From DASREM01 sp035652095 (GTDB lineage Bacteria > Acidobacteriota > Terriglobia > Terriglobales > Acidobacteriaceae), in NCBI GenBank assembly GCA_035652095.1, contig DASREM010000024.1, positions 1 to 64,000 on the forward strand: a stretch of DNA of 64,000 bases, in the 5' to 3' direction. A program made the position numbers and the translations under genes. The notes under the pieces were generated by a model. That model was not told the DNA's origin, did no database searches, and was given only the letters and a program-made list of their open reading frames with translations. This document shows positions 52,650 to 63,365 of this stretch, one piece after another. Positions within the stretch are counted from its first letter, which is position 1. Every line of letters begins with the position of its first letter.

Positions 52650-55144
52650 GGCTTTCGCGTTCCAAGCGCGGATGGCTGTTCGCAGCAGTGCTTTTGCTGG
52701 TGGGGTTGTTCCTGGTTCGTCCCGGAGCAGACCGCCTGCGGTGGCGGATTGTGCGGTCGATTTCTGCCGCCGTGGGACGCCAGGTTCAAGTTGGATATGT
52801 TCACCTGCGTTTTCTGCCACCGGGATTTGAACTCGATCATTTCGCCATTCGTGACGATCCCGCTTTCAGCGCAGAGCCCATGCTGCGCTCCGACGAGGTC
52901 ATTGCAAGTCTGAGAGTGACTTCGCTCCTGCGTGGAAGACTGGAGATCTCCCGACTGGAACTTACCGAGCCAAGCTTCAATCTGGTTCGAAATGCAGAGG
53001 GTCACTGGAACGTCGAGACCATTCTGGAGCGCGCCGCGCAAACACCGATTGCTCCCACCCGCAAAGGAAAGTCGGAATCGCGCCCTGGGTTTCCCTACAT
53101 CGAAGCCGACAACGGCAGGATCAACTTCAAGATCGGGCCGGAGAAAAAACCCTACGCCTTGATGTCGGCGGATTTTTCAGTCTGGCAAGATTCCGAAAAT
53201 TCCTGGGGTCTGCGCCTGAAAGCGCGCCCAGTCCGGACCGATTTCAATATTACCGATACCGGGATTTTGCGGGCCGACGGCACCTGGCAGCGCGCGACGA
53301 CTCTCCGCCAGACGCCCCTGCAATTCACGCTGGAATGGGACCAGGGACAACTCGGCCAATTGAGCAAGCTCATCACGGGAGCGGATAAAGGCTGGCGCGG
53401 CGCTTTGACGCTCGACGCCACGCTGAGCGGCACTCCGGCATCGCTGCAGTTCCAGACAGCGGCCTCGATCCATGATTTTCGACGATATGACCTGCCCAGT
53501 GGAAACGCGATGCGTCTCAACGCGCGATGCACAGGACTTTACAGCACGGTAGATCGAAGCGTTTCGGGACTGGATTGCGCGGCCCCGGTCGGCGACGGTT
53601 TCGTCACCGCTCATGGGGCGGGCGCGCACCTGTTCAGTTCTGCAACCTACGACTTGTCACTGGAATTGAAGGATGTCCCGGCATCCTCTGTGCTAGCGCT
53701 GGTCCGCCGCGCTAAAAAGAACATTCCCGATGAATTGAGCGGTGCCGGCAAGCTGCGGGGGAAATTTTCGGTACAGCGGGGGCGCGATGGAACGGAGTGG
53801 TCGGGCGAGGGAGAGGCCACCGGAATCAGGCTTACATCCGCATCGGACAATTCCCAAGTCTCTGTGAGTACGATCCCATTTTTTGTGTCAGTCGACGCAG
53901 CCGGTATCAAACGTCGCAAACCGCCGGAGGGATCTCCCCGTCTGAATTTTGGGAAGTTCGATCTACTGCTGGGAAGCGAGCGCACGCTTTCGGCACGGGG
54001 TTGGGTTTCCCGTGCGGGATACAACCTTAGTTTGAGCGGAGATGCAGAGATCCAGCGTTTGCTCCAGGCCGCCCGTTTCGCAGGAATTCCCGTGCTGCAC
54101 CCGACTGCAGATGGCCAGGCGAAAGTTGATCTGCAGGTAGCCGGTGAGTGGTCGGGCTTCTCGGCACCCATCGCCACCGGAGAGGCGCAATTGCGCTCGG
54201 TTCGGGCGGAGATACGTGGAGTCAACGCGCCTCTACAGATCGTCTCGGCAAAGCTGGCGTTCCTTCCGGATCAGATTCGCGTCCAGAGCCTAACAGCCTC
54301 GCTTGGAAACAGCACATGGAAGGGTTCGGTACAGATGCCGCGCGGCTGTACTGCCGCCGAGTCCTGCCTGGTTCAATTTGATCTGCACACCGATACTGTC
54401 GCCAGCACAGAACTCGCGCGGTTGCTCGATCCCCGCAAAGGCAAACGGCCCTGGTATCGGTTTTTGTCGGGATCCGCCCCGGCAAAGCCGTACCTGGCCT
54501 CGCTGCATGCATCAGGCAGATTGACGGCAAACCGTGTGGACTTCCACAACGTGGCCGCGACTCGCGTTTCAACCATGCTCGCGCTCGAAAATGGAAGGCT
54601 GAAACTCACCGACTTGCGCGGCAATGTATTCGGGGGAAGCCACGCCGGCCAGTGGATTGCCGATTTCACTGCGCAACCGCCAACCTACCGCGGCACTGGA
54701 ACGCTGGACGGCGTATCCATGGAACAACTCGCGCAGGCGATGCACGACGGCTGGATCACCGGGACGGCGAACGCCGGTTACGAGCTCACCAGTGCCGGTT
54801 TGGATTGGTCCGATCTCGCAACCTCCGCGTCAGGCAAGATGCGGATTGAAGTCAATGACGGCGCATTGCCGCACATCGAACTCGCGAACGGCAATGGACC
54901 CCTACACATTCACCACCTCGCGGCGCGGTTGCGTCTGGAAGATGCCATGATTGTGATTGAGGAAGGCAAACTTGAAACTCCAGGTCGCATCTTTCAGTTG
55001 AGTGGCACCGCATCTCTCGCTCAAGCCCTGAATGTCAAATTGCTGCATGAAGGAAATCAGGGTTATACGATCACTGGCACTTTGCCGGAACCGAAAGTGG
55101 CTCCCGCAGTGCCAGGCGAGACGCGAGCCTCTTTAAAACCATGA
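52646..55144 (+). CDS. AsmA-family envelope protein
   Basis: 832 residues from the GTG at 52646 (GTGA overlap with the signal peptidase stop). N-terminal membrane helix (L-F-A-A-V-L-L-L-V-G-L-F-L-V), then long repetitive beta-rich sequence as in AsmA/TamB-like proteins, including V-G-R-Q-V-Q-V-G-Y-V-H-L-R early and V-S-M-E-Q-L-A-Q-A near the C-terminus. The family bridges inner and outer membranes and is thought to move phospholipids. Located in an envelope operon with two signal peptidases. Confidence 0.82.
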   Translation: MRLSRSKRGWLFAAVLLLVGLFLVRPGADRLRWRIVRSISAAVGRQVQVGYVHLRFLPPGFELDHFAIRDDPAFSAEPMLRSDEVIASLRVTSLLRGRLEISRLELTEPSFNLVRNAEGHWNVETILERAAQTPIAPTRKGKSESRPGFPYIEADNGRINFKIGPEKKPYALMSADFSVWQDSENSWGLRLKARPVRTDFNITDTGILRADGTWQRATTLRQTPLQFTLEWDQGQLGQLSKLITGADKGWRGALTLDATLSGTPASLQFQTAASIHDFRRYDLPSGNAMRLNARCTGLYSTVDRSVSGLDCAAPVGDGFVTAHGAGAHLFSSATYDLSLELKDVPASSVLALVRRAKKNIPDELSGAGKLRGKFSVQRGRDGTEWSGEGEATGIRLTSASDNSQVSVSTIPFFVSVDAAGIKRRKPPEGSPRLNFGKFDLLLGSERTLSARGWVSRAGYNLSLSGDAEIQRLLQAARFAGIPVLHPTADGQAKVDLQVAGEWSGFSAPIATGEAQLRSVRAEIRGVNAPLQIVSAKLAFLPDQIRVQSLTASLGNSTWKGSVQMPRGCTAAESCLVQFDLHTDTVASTELARLLDPRKGKRPWYRFLSGSAPAKPYLASLHASGRLTANRVDFHNVAATRVSTMLALENGRLKLTDLRGNVFGGSHAGQWIADFTAQPPTYRGTGTLDGVSMEQLAQAMHDGWITGTANAGYELTSAGLDWSDLATSASGKMRIEVNDGALPHIELANGNGPLHIHHLAARLRLEDAMIVIEEGKLETPGRIFQLSGTASLAQALNVKLLHEGNQGYTITGTLPEPKVAPAVPGETRASLKP

Positions 55145-55713
55145 GCGTGACTTGTTCCCTCCTCTGTGTCTTACTTGTGGCCTCGATTCTTCCCGCACAG
55201 AATTTCGTCAACGGAGCCGCCGCCGGCTTCGAGCAGAAGCTGCAGCGAGTTGAGAGAAACGCGGCGTCAACCCATCCCGACCAGACTCCGACCGAGTTTA
55301 GCGAAGCGGAAATTAACAGCTACGTCGCATCCAATGCGGTTCAATTGCCGGCTGGGATTCAATCAGTCAATTTCCAGGGAGAGCCCGATGTGGTCACGGC
55401 AAACACCCGAGTGGACTTTGACAAGCTGAAGGCGGGGAACGATTCCTCGAACCCACTCCTGGGAATGTTCTCCGGCATACACGATGTGGTGGTCGTCGCG
55501 CACGCTTATGGCGCCGGCGGCAAAGGATACGTGAACGTGGACAAGGTCGCTCTCGACGAAGTCGAGATACCACGATTCGTGCTGCAAGCGTTCCTTGAAA
55601 AGTATGTGCAGCCCAAATATCCCGAGGTGGGACTGGATTCCACGTTCACGCTGCCAGATCGCATTGACATAGCGAAAGTGGGCTTGCACAAGCTGGTCGT
55701 GACCCAGAAATAG
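55141..55713 (+). CDS. Secreted hypothetical protein coupled to AsmA
   Basis: 190 residues, ATGA overlap (55141-55144) with the AsmA gene. Signal peptide C-S-L-L-C-V-L-L-V-A-S-I-L-P-A. The mature part alternates helical and beta segments, e.g. F-S-E-A-E-I-N-S-Y-V and V-D-K-V-A-L-D-E-V-E-I-P. No recognised domain. The tight coupling suggests a partner of the AsmA-like protein. Its stop abuts the stop of the convergent amidohydrolase. Confidence 0.7.
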   Translation: MSVTCSLLCVLLVASILPAQNFVNGAAAGFEQKLQRVERNAASTHPDQTPTEFSEAEINSYVASNAVQLPAGIQSVNFQGEPDVVTANTRVDFDKLKAGNDSSNPLLGMFSGIHDVVVVAHAYGAGGKGYVNVDKVALDEVEIPRFVLQAFLEKYVQPKYPEVGLDSTFTLPDRIDIAKVGLHKLVVTQK

Positions 55714-57396
55714 TTATGGTTGAAATCCCGCTCCGCGCAGGACTTTGCCCGGCCGGGCGCCCGTCATTTTTCCTTGCTCAATCACCGCCTGACCGTTGAC
55801 CAGAACATAATCCATTCCTTGTGACAACTGGTTAGGATTCTCAAAGTCGGCAAGATCGCGGATGGCCGCAGGGTCGAAAATCACGATATCGGCCCACATG
55901 CCTTGCTTAAGGACTCCGCGATCGGTGAGACGCATCCGCTGTGCCGGCAAGGCGGAAAACTTGCGGACCGCGTCTTCCAGTGTGAGCTTATGCTCCTCTC
56001 TTACATATTTGCGAAGCACGCGCGGGAACGTCCCATAGGCACGCGGATGGGGATGCTCTGCGCCGAGTATCCCTTCCGGAGCAGTGCCGGATGAATCGTT
56101 ATCCACTGCAACCCAGGGCTGCTGCAAGGCCAAAGCGACATCGGGTTCCGACATGCCGAACACCGCAGCTCCCGTAAACGCGTTGTCTTCGATCAAGAGG
56201 TCGAAAAGTGCGTCCATAGGATCCTTGTTCCACATCTTAGCGATTTCCGAGAGGCGCTTTCCCTGCAGCGGGACCAGCTTTGGATTTTGCACCACGCCGA
56301 TCAGCACAGCTTCGGGGCCGGGAATTTCATCCCATTCGTTGTCCCAGGCTTTTGACGGGGTCAGCATATCTTTGCGCATGCGGGCGCGCGTCGCAGGGTC
56401 CTTGAGCCGCTCTATCAGTTTGGCGTCGCCGCCGTCGTGCGCCCATGGTGGAATGAACGCGGAAAGACTGTTGAACCAAGCTGTGTAAGCATAAGTGTCG
56501 GCGCTGACGTCAATTCCCTGCTGGCGGGCAGCGTTGATCCTGGCAATCACCTCCGGCATCTTGCCCCAATTGTTTTTCCCGGCGACCTTGATGTGCCAGA
56601 TCTCGACCGGGATGTCGGCCTCCTTGCCGATGCGGAAGACTTCGTCCAGCGATTCAAAAACAGAATCGCCCTCGCTTCGCATGTGGGAGGCGTAGATGCC
56701 TCCAAACTTCGAGGCTTCGCTGGCCAGAGCAATCAACTCTTCAGTTTTCGCGTAGGGCGCCGGGGCATATTCAAGCGACGTCGAAACCCCCACGGCTCCG
56801 TCTTTCATTCCCTGGCGGACAAGCTCTTTCATCTGCTCGAGCTGCTGCGGGTTCGGTTGTATGTCGGCGTCGCCCAGGACCATTCGCCTTACTTGAGTGG
56901 CGCCGATATACGAAGCCAGGTTGATGCCGATGCCCTGCTTTTCCAGCCGGGCAAAATATTCCCGCAAGGTGCGCCAGTCTGCCGTAATGTGCAGGTGCTT
57001 GTACTCGTCCTGGTCGGCCCGAAGCAGGGTATCGTTGACTGGAGCGACCGATCCACCTTCTCCGGTGATTTCGGTAGTGATGCCCTGGAAAATCTTCGAG
57101 GGCAGGCGAGGATCAACCAGGATCGTCAGCTCCGATTGCCCGAGCATGTCGATGAAGCCTGGAGCTACGACATCACCGTGCGCATCGATAGTCCTGCCTC
57201 GCCTGGCTTGCGATAAATTTCCGATGGCGGCGATCCTGCCCTCGCGAATCCCGATATCTCCCGAGTACCACGGGGACCCGCTCCCGTCGATAATGTGCCC
57301 GTGCGTGATTACCGTCTCGAATGGTTCCTGCGCGAGCAGGAGCGTAGAAACAAAGCAAAGCAGGAGGACTTCGAGTAAGACAGTTCGGAGTTTCAT
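55714..57396 (-). CDS. D-aminoacylase-like amidohydrolase lacking the H-x-H motif
   Basis: 560 residues with a signal peptide (V-L-L-L-C-F-V-S-T-L-L-L-A), so exported. Composite-domain amidohydrolase fold with G-F-I-D-M-L-G-Q-S-E at 80-89: the two histidines of the usual H-x-H are Leu85 and Gln87. Where D-aminoacylase has a metal-binding Cys in N-C-G, this protein has Glu113 in T-G-E-G-G-S. Histidines remain in S-H-M-R-S-E-G and W-H-I-K-V-A-G-K, and Asp in A-V-D-N-D-S. Probably a mono-metal or altered enzyme acting on N-acylated or cyclic amino-acid derivatives. Confidence 0.78.
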   Translation of the reverse strand: MKLRTVLLEVLLLCFVSTLLLAQEPFETVITHGHIIDGSGSPWYSGDIGIREGRIAAIGNLSQARRGRTIDAHGDVVAPGFIDMLGQSELTILVDPRLPSKIFQGITTEITGEGGSVAPVNDTLLRADQDEYKHLHITADWRTLREYFARLEKQGIGINLASYIGATQVRRMVLGDADIQPNPQQLEQMKELVRQGMKDGAVGVSTSLEYAPAPYAKTEELIALASEASKFGGIYASHMRSEGDSVFESLDEVFRIGKEADIPVEIWHIKVAGKNNWGKMPEVIARINAARQQGIDVSADTYAYTAWFNSLSAFIPPWAHDGGDAKLIERLKDPATRARMRKDMLTPSKAWDNEWDEIPGPEAVLIGVVQNPKLVPLQGKRLSEIAKMWNKDPMDALFDLLIEDNAFTGAAVFGMSEPDVALALQQPWVAVDNDSSGTAPEGILGAEHPHPRAYGTFPRVLRKYVREEHKLTLEDAVRKFSALPAQRMRLTDRGVLKQGMWADIVIFDPAAIRDLADFENPNQLSQGMDYVLVNGQAVIEQGKMTGARPGKVLRGAGFQP

Positions 57397-57432
57397 CGTT
57401 TGGGCCCCGTGAATTTGAATTTGCTGCGATGC

Positions 57433-58776
57433 TTAGCTCAATGCCGATGCAGCCAAAACCTTTCTTTCGCGCCATCCCAGCGCTACGCCGAGTAAGGTCC
57501 AGAGAACCAGAGCGAGCCATTCGTACGCGCTAAAATGTCCGGGAACGCCGGGCACAACCTTCATCAGGATCATCACCAGCGTCACCCCAACTCCGGCTGC
57601 GGCAACAACTTTTTCCCGCAGCGCCGGGCCCATGGCGAAGTACGAGGCGCAAGCGGCAAGCCATCCCGTGGCTGACGCAACCGAGCCTACTTCCGAGACC
57701 GGTACCAGGATCGCGTCTCCCAGGAACATGCACGCGGCAGTTGCGATACCGATGCAGAGAACCGCGACCGATGGCGTCTGGTTGCGAGGGTGGACCCTCG
57801 AAATACGGCTGTCCACTAGGCCCCGGCGAGCCATGGCAAACAGCAAGCGGCTCGACGCCACGAAATTACCATTGAAGACCTTCAACAACGAGAGCAGCGC
57901 AGAGGCCAGAATAATGCTGACAATCCAGCGTGAGCCCATCGCCTGCTGGAAGGCAACCGCGGTCATGAACTTCTGATTGGTGAGTTGGCGCCACGGGGCG
58001 ACATACCCGACCGCCGCGATCACGACCATATAAAAAAGCATGCCGACCACAATCGCCATCCAGATCGCCTTGTAAAATCCTTGCGCGCGGAATTCAGGGC
58101 TGGCCTCTTCCGCGGCTTTGGCCACAGATTCATATCCGGTCATGAAGTAGGGAACGATCTGCAGAACCAGCAAAACGGAGACGAATCTGCCGTGCGTGAA
58201 CAAGGGTGGAAAATTCCCGCTCTTGCCCCGCGTGAGGCCGATGACTACAAAGATCGCAAACAATGCCAGCGTGCCGAACGCAGTCCAGTTCTGAAAAGTG
58301 GCGCTAAGGCGGATGCCGCGGTAATTAAGCAGGGTGAGCAGCCCGGTCAGAGCCAGGCCGATCAGCAGGTGAGGCAGGTAAACTGGCCGGCCCGCGATGC
58401 GATAAAGTTCCATCGAATCCAGTGGGGGGAAGATGTAACCCGCAATGCGGCCGATGGCCACCGCCTCCCATGGGCAAACGATGAAGTACGCGAGCACCAT
58501 AATCCAACCGGTGGCGAAGCTGATGGTTGAGGGAAACACCCTGGCCGTATACGCGACCTCTCCCGCGGCATCAGGCATAGCCATGACCAGCTTGCCGTAC
58601 ACGTAGCCGATGGGTAATAGCAAGAGACCGCCGATGGCGAAACCGAGTATCGCTCCGAGGACGCCCCCGCGCAGCAGCCAGTCCTCCATGACCACAAGCC
58701 ATCCAACCCCTACCATGGTTCCCCAGCCCAGGGTGAAGTAGTCAACCGTGCGGAGTTGGCGGGCCAGGGTGGTCAT
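57433..58776 (-). CDS. APC-superfamily amino acid permease
   Basis: 447 residues from the ATG at 58776, two bases after the ureohydrolase stop; a start at 58791 would overlap that gene. About twelve hydrophobic spans; the first contains F-T-L-G-W-G-T-M-V-G-V-G-W, the typical substrate/Na+-site glycine stretch of the superfamily. Substrate is likely a cationic or guanidino compound, or its breakdown product, given the neighbouring ureohydrolase. Inner membrane. Confidence 0.85.
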   Translation of the reverse strand: MTTLARQLRTVDYFTLGWGTMVGVGWLVVMEDWLLRGGVLGAILGFAIGGLLLLPIGYVYGKLVMAMPDAAGEVAYTARVFPSTISFATGWIMVLAYFIVCPWEAVAIGRIAGYIFPPLDSMELYRIAGRPVYLPHLLIGLALTGLLTLLNYRGIRLSATFQNWTAFGTLALFAIFVVIGLTRGKSGNFPPLFTHGRFVSVLLVLQIVPYFMTGYESVAKAAEEASPEFRAQGFYKAIWMAIVVGMLFYMVVIAAVGYVAPWRQLTNQKFMTAVAFQQAMGSRWIVSIILASALLSLLKVFNGNFVASSRLLFAMARRGLVDSRISRVHPRNQTPSVAVLCIGIATAACMFLGDAILVPVSEVGSVASATGWLAACASYFAMGPALREKVVAAAGVGVTLVMILMKVVPGVPGHFSAYEWLALVLWTLLGVALGWRERKVLAASALS

Positions 58777-58778
58777 AG

Positions 58779-59723
58779 TCAGAAGAGGCAAACCAATTCA
58801 TAAAGCAGATTGGCGGCCAACAGCGAAGTGATCTCGCCCGTATCATAGGGTGGGGAAACCTCGACCAGGTCGCAGCCCACCAGCGATAGACCCTTCAGGG
58901 CCCGAACCAGTTCCAGAATCTGGAAACTGGAGAAGCCGCCCACCTGGGGCGTCCCGGTACCCGGCGCGAATGCCGGATCTACTACATCAATGTCGAGAGT
59001 GACGTAAGTTGGACGGCCACCGAGTTTTTTCAGGTGCCGCTTCACAAGGGCCAATCCTCCGCGATGGAACTCTTCCGCCGTGATGATCGTGATCCGATGC
59101 TTGTGCGCGAAATCAAAATCAGATTCGGAGTAGACCTGCCCTCGCAGGCCGACCTGGATCGCTGCGCCCTCGGTGATCAGGCCTTCTTCCACCGCATATT
59201 TCACCGGTGTGCCGTGGGAATGCGGGCTGCCAAAATAGCCTCCCCAGGTATCGCCATGGGCGTCGAACTGAATGAACGCGACCGGGCCAAACTGCTTATG
59301 AATGGCGCGAAGGATAGGGAGCAGAATTGAATGATCGCCGCCAACGCACACTGGACGCGCGCCCGCGTCGAGCACATCCCCAAGCTGTTTCGTGATACGC
59401 CCGTAGGTGTCCTCGATGGACAGGGGGTTGATCGAGAGGTCCCCAAAATCCGCGATGCGCCATTTTTCAAAAGGATTGATCTTGAGTACGGGATTCCAGG
59501 GCCGGATCATCGCCGACTGCACACGGATGTTTCGGGGGCCAAAGCGCGGCCCGGGCCGGTAGGTGGTGCCGCTATCGAAGGGAACGCCGATGAGCGCAAT
59601 ATCGAGCTCTTTTGGGTCGCTGATATGCGGCAGCCTCATGAAGGTCGGAATGCCGGAAAAGCGCGGATAAATCAGCGCATCCACCGGCTGCGGATGCGGC
59701 GTAGCGAGTTTCCTGGGCCTCAT
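58779..59723 (-). CDS. speB: Ureohydrolase of the agmatinase/arginase family
   Basis: 314 residues. Mn-binding motifs are all present: G-G-D-H-S-I-L-L-P, F-D-A-H-G-D-T-W and L-D-I-D-V-V-D-P-A-F-A-P-G. The G-I-P-T-F-M-R-L-P opening is typical of agmatinase and guanidino-acid hydrolases. It releases urea from a guanidino substrate; agmatine, guanidinobutyrate and guanidinopropionate are all possible. First gene of a three-gene unit with permease and amidohydrolase. Appears to be translated from a nearly leaderless transcript. Confidence 0.85.
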   Translation of the reverse strand: MRPRKLATPHPQPVDALIYPRFSGIPTFMRLPHISDPKELDIALIGVPFDSGTTYRPGPRFGPRNIRVQSAMIRPWNPVLKINPFEKWRIADFGDLSINPLSIEDTYGRITKQLGDVLDAGARPVCVGGDHSILLPILRAIHKQFGPVAFIQFDAHGDTWGGYFGSPHSHGTPVKYAVEEGLITEGAAIQVGLRGQVYSESDFDFAHKHRITIITAEEFHRGGLALVKRHLKKLGGRPTYVTLDIDVVDPAFAPGTGTPQVGGFSSFQILELVRALKGLSLVGCDLVEVSPPYDTGEITSLLAANLLYELVCLF

Positions 59724-59736
59724 GGATGTGGCGCGA

Positions 59737-59764
59737 ATTATAAAGCATGGCCACCGGGCCGCAA
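59737..59764 (-). promoter_or_regulatory. Promoter of the ureohydrolase unit
   Basis: Minus-strand TATAAT (59737-59742), 16-base spacer, TTGCGG (59759-59764). Predicted transcription start is only about 6-8 bases ahead of the ATG at 59723, and no Shine-Dalgarno sequence is present. Confidence 0.5.
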
Positions 59765-59824
59765 CGCAAAGCTGCGCAACCCGGTATGCTATGGTTAAAG
59801 TTTTTCAGGATGGCCTGATCCCGT

Positions 59825-60637
59825 ATGCCTCGATACGACTACCGTGGTGTGAAACCGACTCCAGAGGCGGAGAAGTTGTTTCTCGCCTGGATTGACCAAT
59901 TGGACAAGGAATTCGCAAACCGCGACGTTGCTCACCGGAGCATAGTCGTGCGCAATGCGCTGCACGAATTATACCTGGGGCGGCCGTATGCGCCCCCTGA
60001 TCCCGCTGCCTCCCTGACCGAGCAGGCCCTGGTCCACTCCTTTGATCCCCGCAACGCGACCCTGGAACCCGAAGACTATGGAGATGTGGACGCCGCGAAA
60101 TACGGCGAGCGCAAGCCGCTGATCTGGTTCTGGATGATGTACGACCGCTCCCCCGTCGGGCTCAACCACTGGCTGGGATACCGCATGCGCTACATGCTGG
60201 CCAAGCACATCTTCAAGCACATTGGAAACAACGTGAAGATCTTCCATGGCGTTGAGGTCTCCTATGGTTACAACTTGACGGTAGAGGATAACTGCACGAT
60301 TCATAAGTATGTGCTGCTCGACGATCGCGGCGAAATCATCGTGCACGAAGGGACTTCAATTTCTGATTACGCGAACGTTTACTCGCACGCCCACGACCTG
60401 AATGACGGAATGATCGTGACCAATCAGAAGACCGAGATTGGACCGAAGGCGCGAGTGACGTATCACGCAGTGGTCTTGAGCGGAGTGAAGGTGGGCGAAC
60501 ACGGACTGGTAGGCTCCATGGGCGTAGCTTCCAGGAACGTGGAGCCTTTCCATGTGGTCGCCGGAGTGCCCGCCAAACCGGTCAAGGTGAAACCCATCGC
60601 CCCGGAAGAGTTGCAGAAGAGTTTGGAGAAGCGGTGA
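59825..60637 (+). CDS. Left-handed beta-helix (hexapeptide) acyltransferase
   Basis: 270 residues. N-terminal helical region of about 130 residues is followed by hexapeptide-type repeats: V-K-I-F-H-G-V-E-V-S, I-I-V-H-E-G-T-S-I-S-D-Y-A, I-G-P-K-A-R-V-T and V-G-E-H-G-L-V-G-S-M-G-V. It ends in the familiar V-V-A-G-V-P-A-K-P. A catalytic-type His lies in Y-S-H-A-H-D-L. Related to maltose/galactoside O-acetyltransferases, with an unusually long N-terminus. Substrate unknown. Confidence 0.82.
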   Translation: MPRYDYRGVKPTPEAEKLFLAWIDQLDKEFANRDVAHRSIVVRNALHELYLGRPYAPPDPAASLTEQALVHSFDPRNATLEPEDYGDVDAAKYGERKPLIWFWMMYDRSPVGLNHWLGYRMRYMLAKHIFKHIGNNVKIFHGVEVSYGYNLTVEDNCTIHKYVLLDDRGEIIVHEGTSISDYANVYSHAHDLNDGMIVTNQKTEIGPKARVTYHAVVLSGVKVGEHGLVGSMGVASRNVEPFHVVAGVPAKPVKVKPIAPEELQKSLEKR

Positions 60638-60695
60638 GCCGGGCACACATATCAATCGCATTCGTTCCGCATGGTAGTATCGAAGCCAACCCGGC

Positions 60696-61396
60696 ATGAC
60701 TCTCGAACACGTTGACATACTGTTCAGGTTGATTGTTTTCATCTTTGCGATCAGCATTCACGAGTCGGCGCACGCCTGGATGGCCAATCGCTGCGGCGAT
60801 CCCACCGCACGCATGCTAGGCCGAATCACGCTGAATCCGATCAAGCACATCGATCCGATCGGAACGGTGGTCATGCCTCTCATCGCGATGTATACAGGAT
60901 TTCCCACCATTGGCTGGGCCAAGCCGACGCCGGTGGATCCCCGCAATTTCAAGAACCAGGTTGTGGATGACATTCTCACCTCGGTGGTGGGGCCGGGCAG
61001 CAATTTTGTGCTCGCAGTCCTCGCAGTGGTGATTTTGCTGATTGTCTCAGCGGTCTCACCGCTGGGCAGTTCCATCGTTCATTTGATCCCACTCGTCTAC
61101 CCAAATCACATGGACGTGCTCACCAACCAGACCAACTCGGTCCTGATGCCCATTGCTTTGCTCGCGTATGAATTCATGGTGATTAATATCGTGCTGGGCG
61201 TATTCAACCTGATCCCGGTTCCTCCTCTGGACGGCAGCCACGTTATACGGCACTTCTTGCCTGAAACGATCTTGAAGGTTTATGACAACATCGGAATATT
61301 CGGTTTGCTGGCCTTGGTGTACCTGGGAGGCAATTTCCTCGGTCGACTGATTTTCCCGGTGATCAATTTCTTCAATTCTTTTCTTGTAGGCCGCGG

Positions 61397-61400
<4 letters not shown>
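60696..61400 (+). CDS. Site-2-protease family membrane metallopeptidase
   Basis: 234 residues. The zinc motif H-E-S-A-H lies in the first span (I-S-I-H-E-S-A-H-A-W), and the second motif N-L-I-P-V-P-P-L-D-G is near residue 170. About six spans. Belongs to the M50 rhomboid-distinct family of intramembrane proteases without PDZ domain. It overlaps trpS by ATGA (61397-61400), a linkage seen in other bacteria. Confidence 0.87.
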
Positions 61401-62436
<1,036 letters not shown>

Positions 62437-62440
<4 letters not shown>

Positions 62441-63294
62441 GCCAAGAGGCAAAGCGTATCGCCGAGAACGGCGCGTCGAGTCCTGTTCTTTCACCAGCGC
62501 AAAAGGCAAAGAAGGAGGAGACCGACTTCCCTTTTGCAGTCGCGGTCAGCGATGTCTATGAAGGCCCCCTTGACCTCCTGCTGGACCTGATTCGCAAGCA
62601 GGACATTGATATCTACGATATCCCGATCGCCAAAATCACCGCCCAATACCTGGGTTATGTGGAGAAGCTGCGCGAGCTGGATGTGAACGTTGCGGCCGAG
62701 TTCATCTATATGGCCGCGGTGCTGATTCATATCAAGTCGAAGATGCTGCTGCCCCGGGACCCCACTCTTCCCGCCAACGTCCAGGAAGATCCCCGGTCGG
62801 AACTGGTAAACCGCTTGATCGAGCACGAGAAGTTCAAGTCCGCAGCCCAGATGCTCTTGCAAAAGCAGCAGATCGAAGAAGCCGTGTGGTCGAATCCGGC
62901 CCTGAAAGACTTCATTCACGATGAAGGTGCGGAGTCGGAGCTGGCCGCCGATGTCATTGATCTGGTGAAGACCTTCCAGCAGATTCTGGATCGTGCCAAA
63001 AATCGCCCCCTCATTCAAGTGGATGAGGATACGGTCACCGTGGGGCAGATGGTCGACTATCTCAAGCGGCGGCTCACGTTGGAAGATCGTCCTATACGGC
63101 TGAAGCAGATGTTGGGGAACGTCAACTCCCGGCAGGCGCTGGTGTGCATATTCCTCGCCTTGCTAGAAATGGTGCGCCTGCAAGCGGTCCAACTGCGGCA
63201 AGACCGGCTGTTCGGAGACATCCTGTTGCGGAAGCACGTAGGATTCGAAGCCGTCATGTCAGAGCAGGCCGCGGTGCGAGATGATTGGAGATAG
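62437..63294 (+). CDS. scpA: Segregation and condensation protein A
   Basis: 285 residues. N-terminal Y-E-G-P-L-D-L-L-L-D-L-I-R and D-I-Y-D-I-P-I-A-K-I-T are the standard ScpA kleisin signatures; A-A-V-L-I-H-I-K-S-K-M-L-L-P follows. A 36-residue N-terminal extension is rich in Ala/Lys. Bridges the SMC heads with ScpB in chromosome condensation. ATGA overlap with trpS. Confidence 0.93.
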
Positions 63295-63365
63295 CACTAC
63301 CAGGTACGTGGAAAGAGAAGTCCGAAAATCCGCAGAAGCGTTGGTGCTACTGCTAATTGCTGCTT

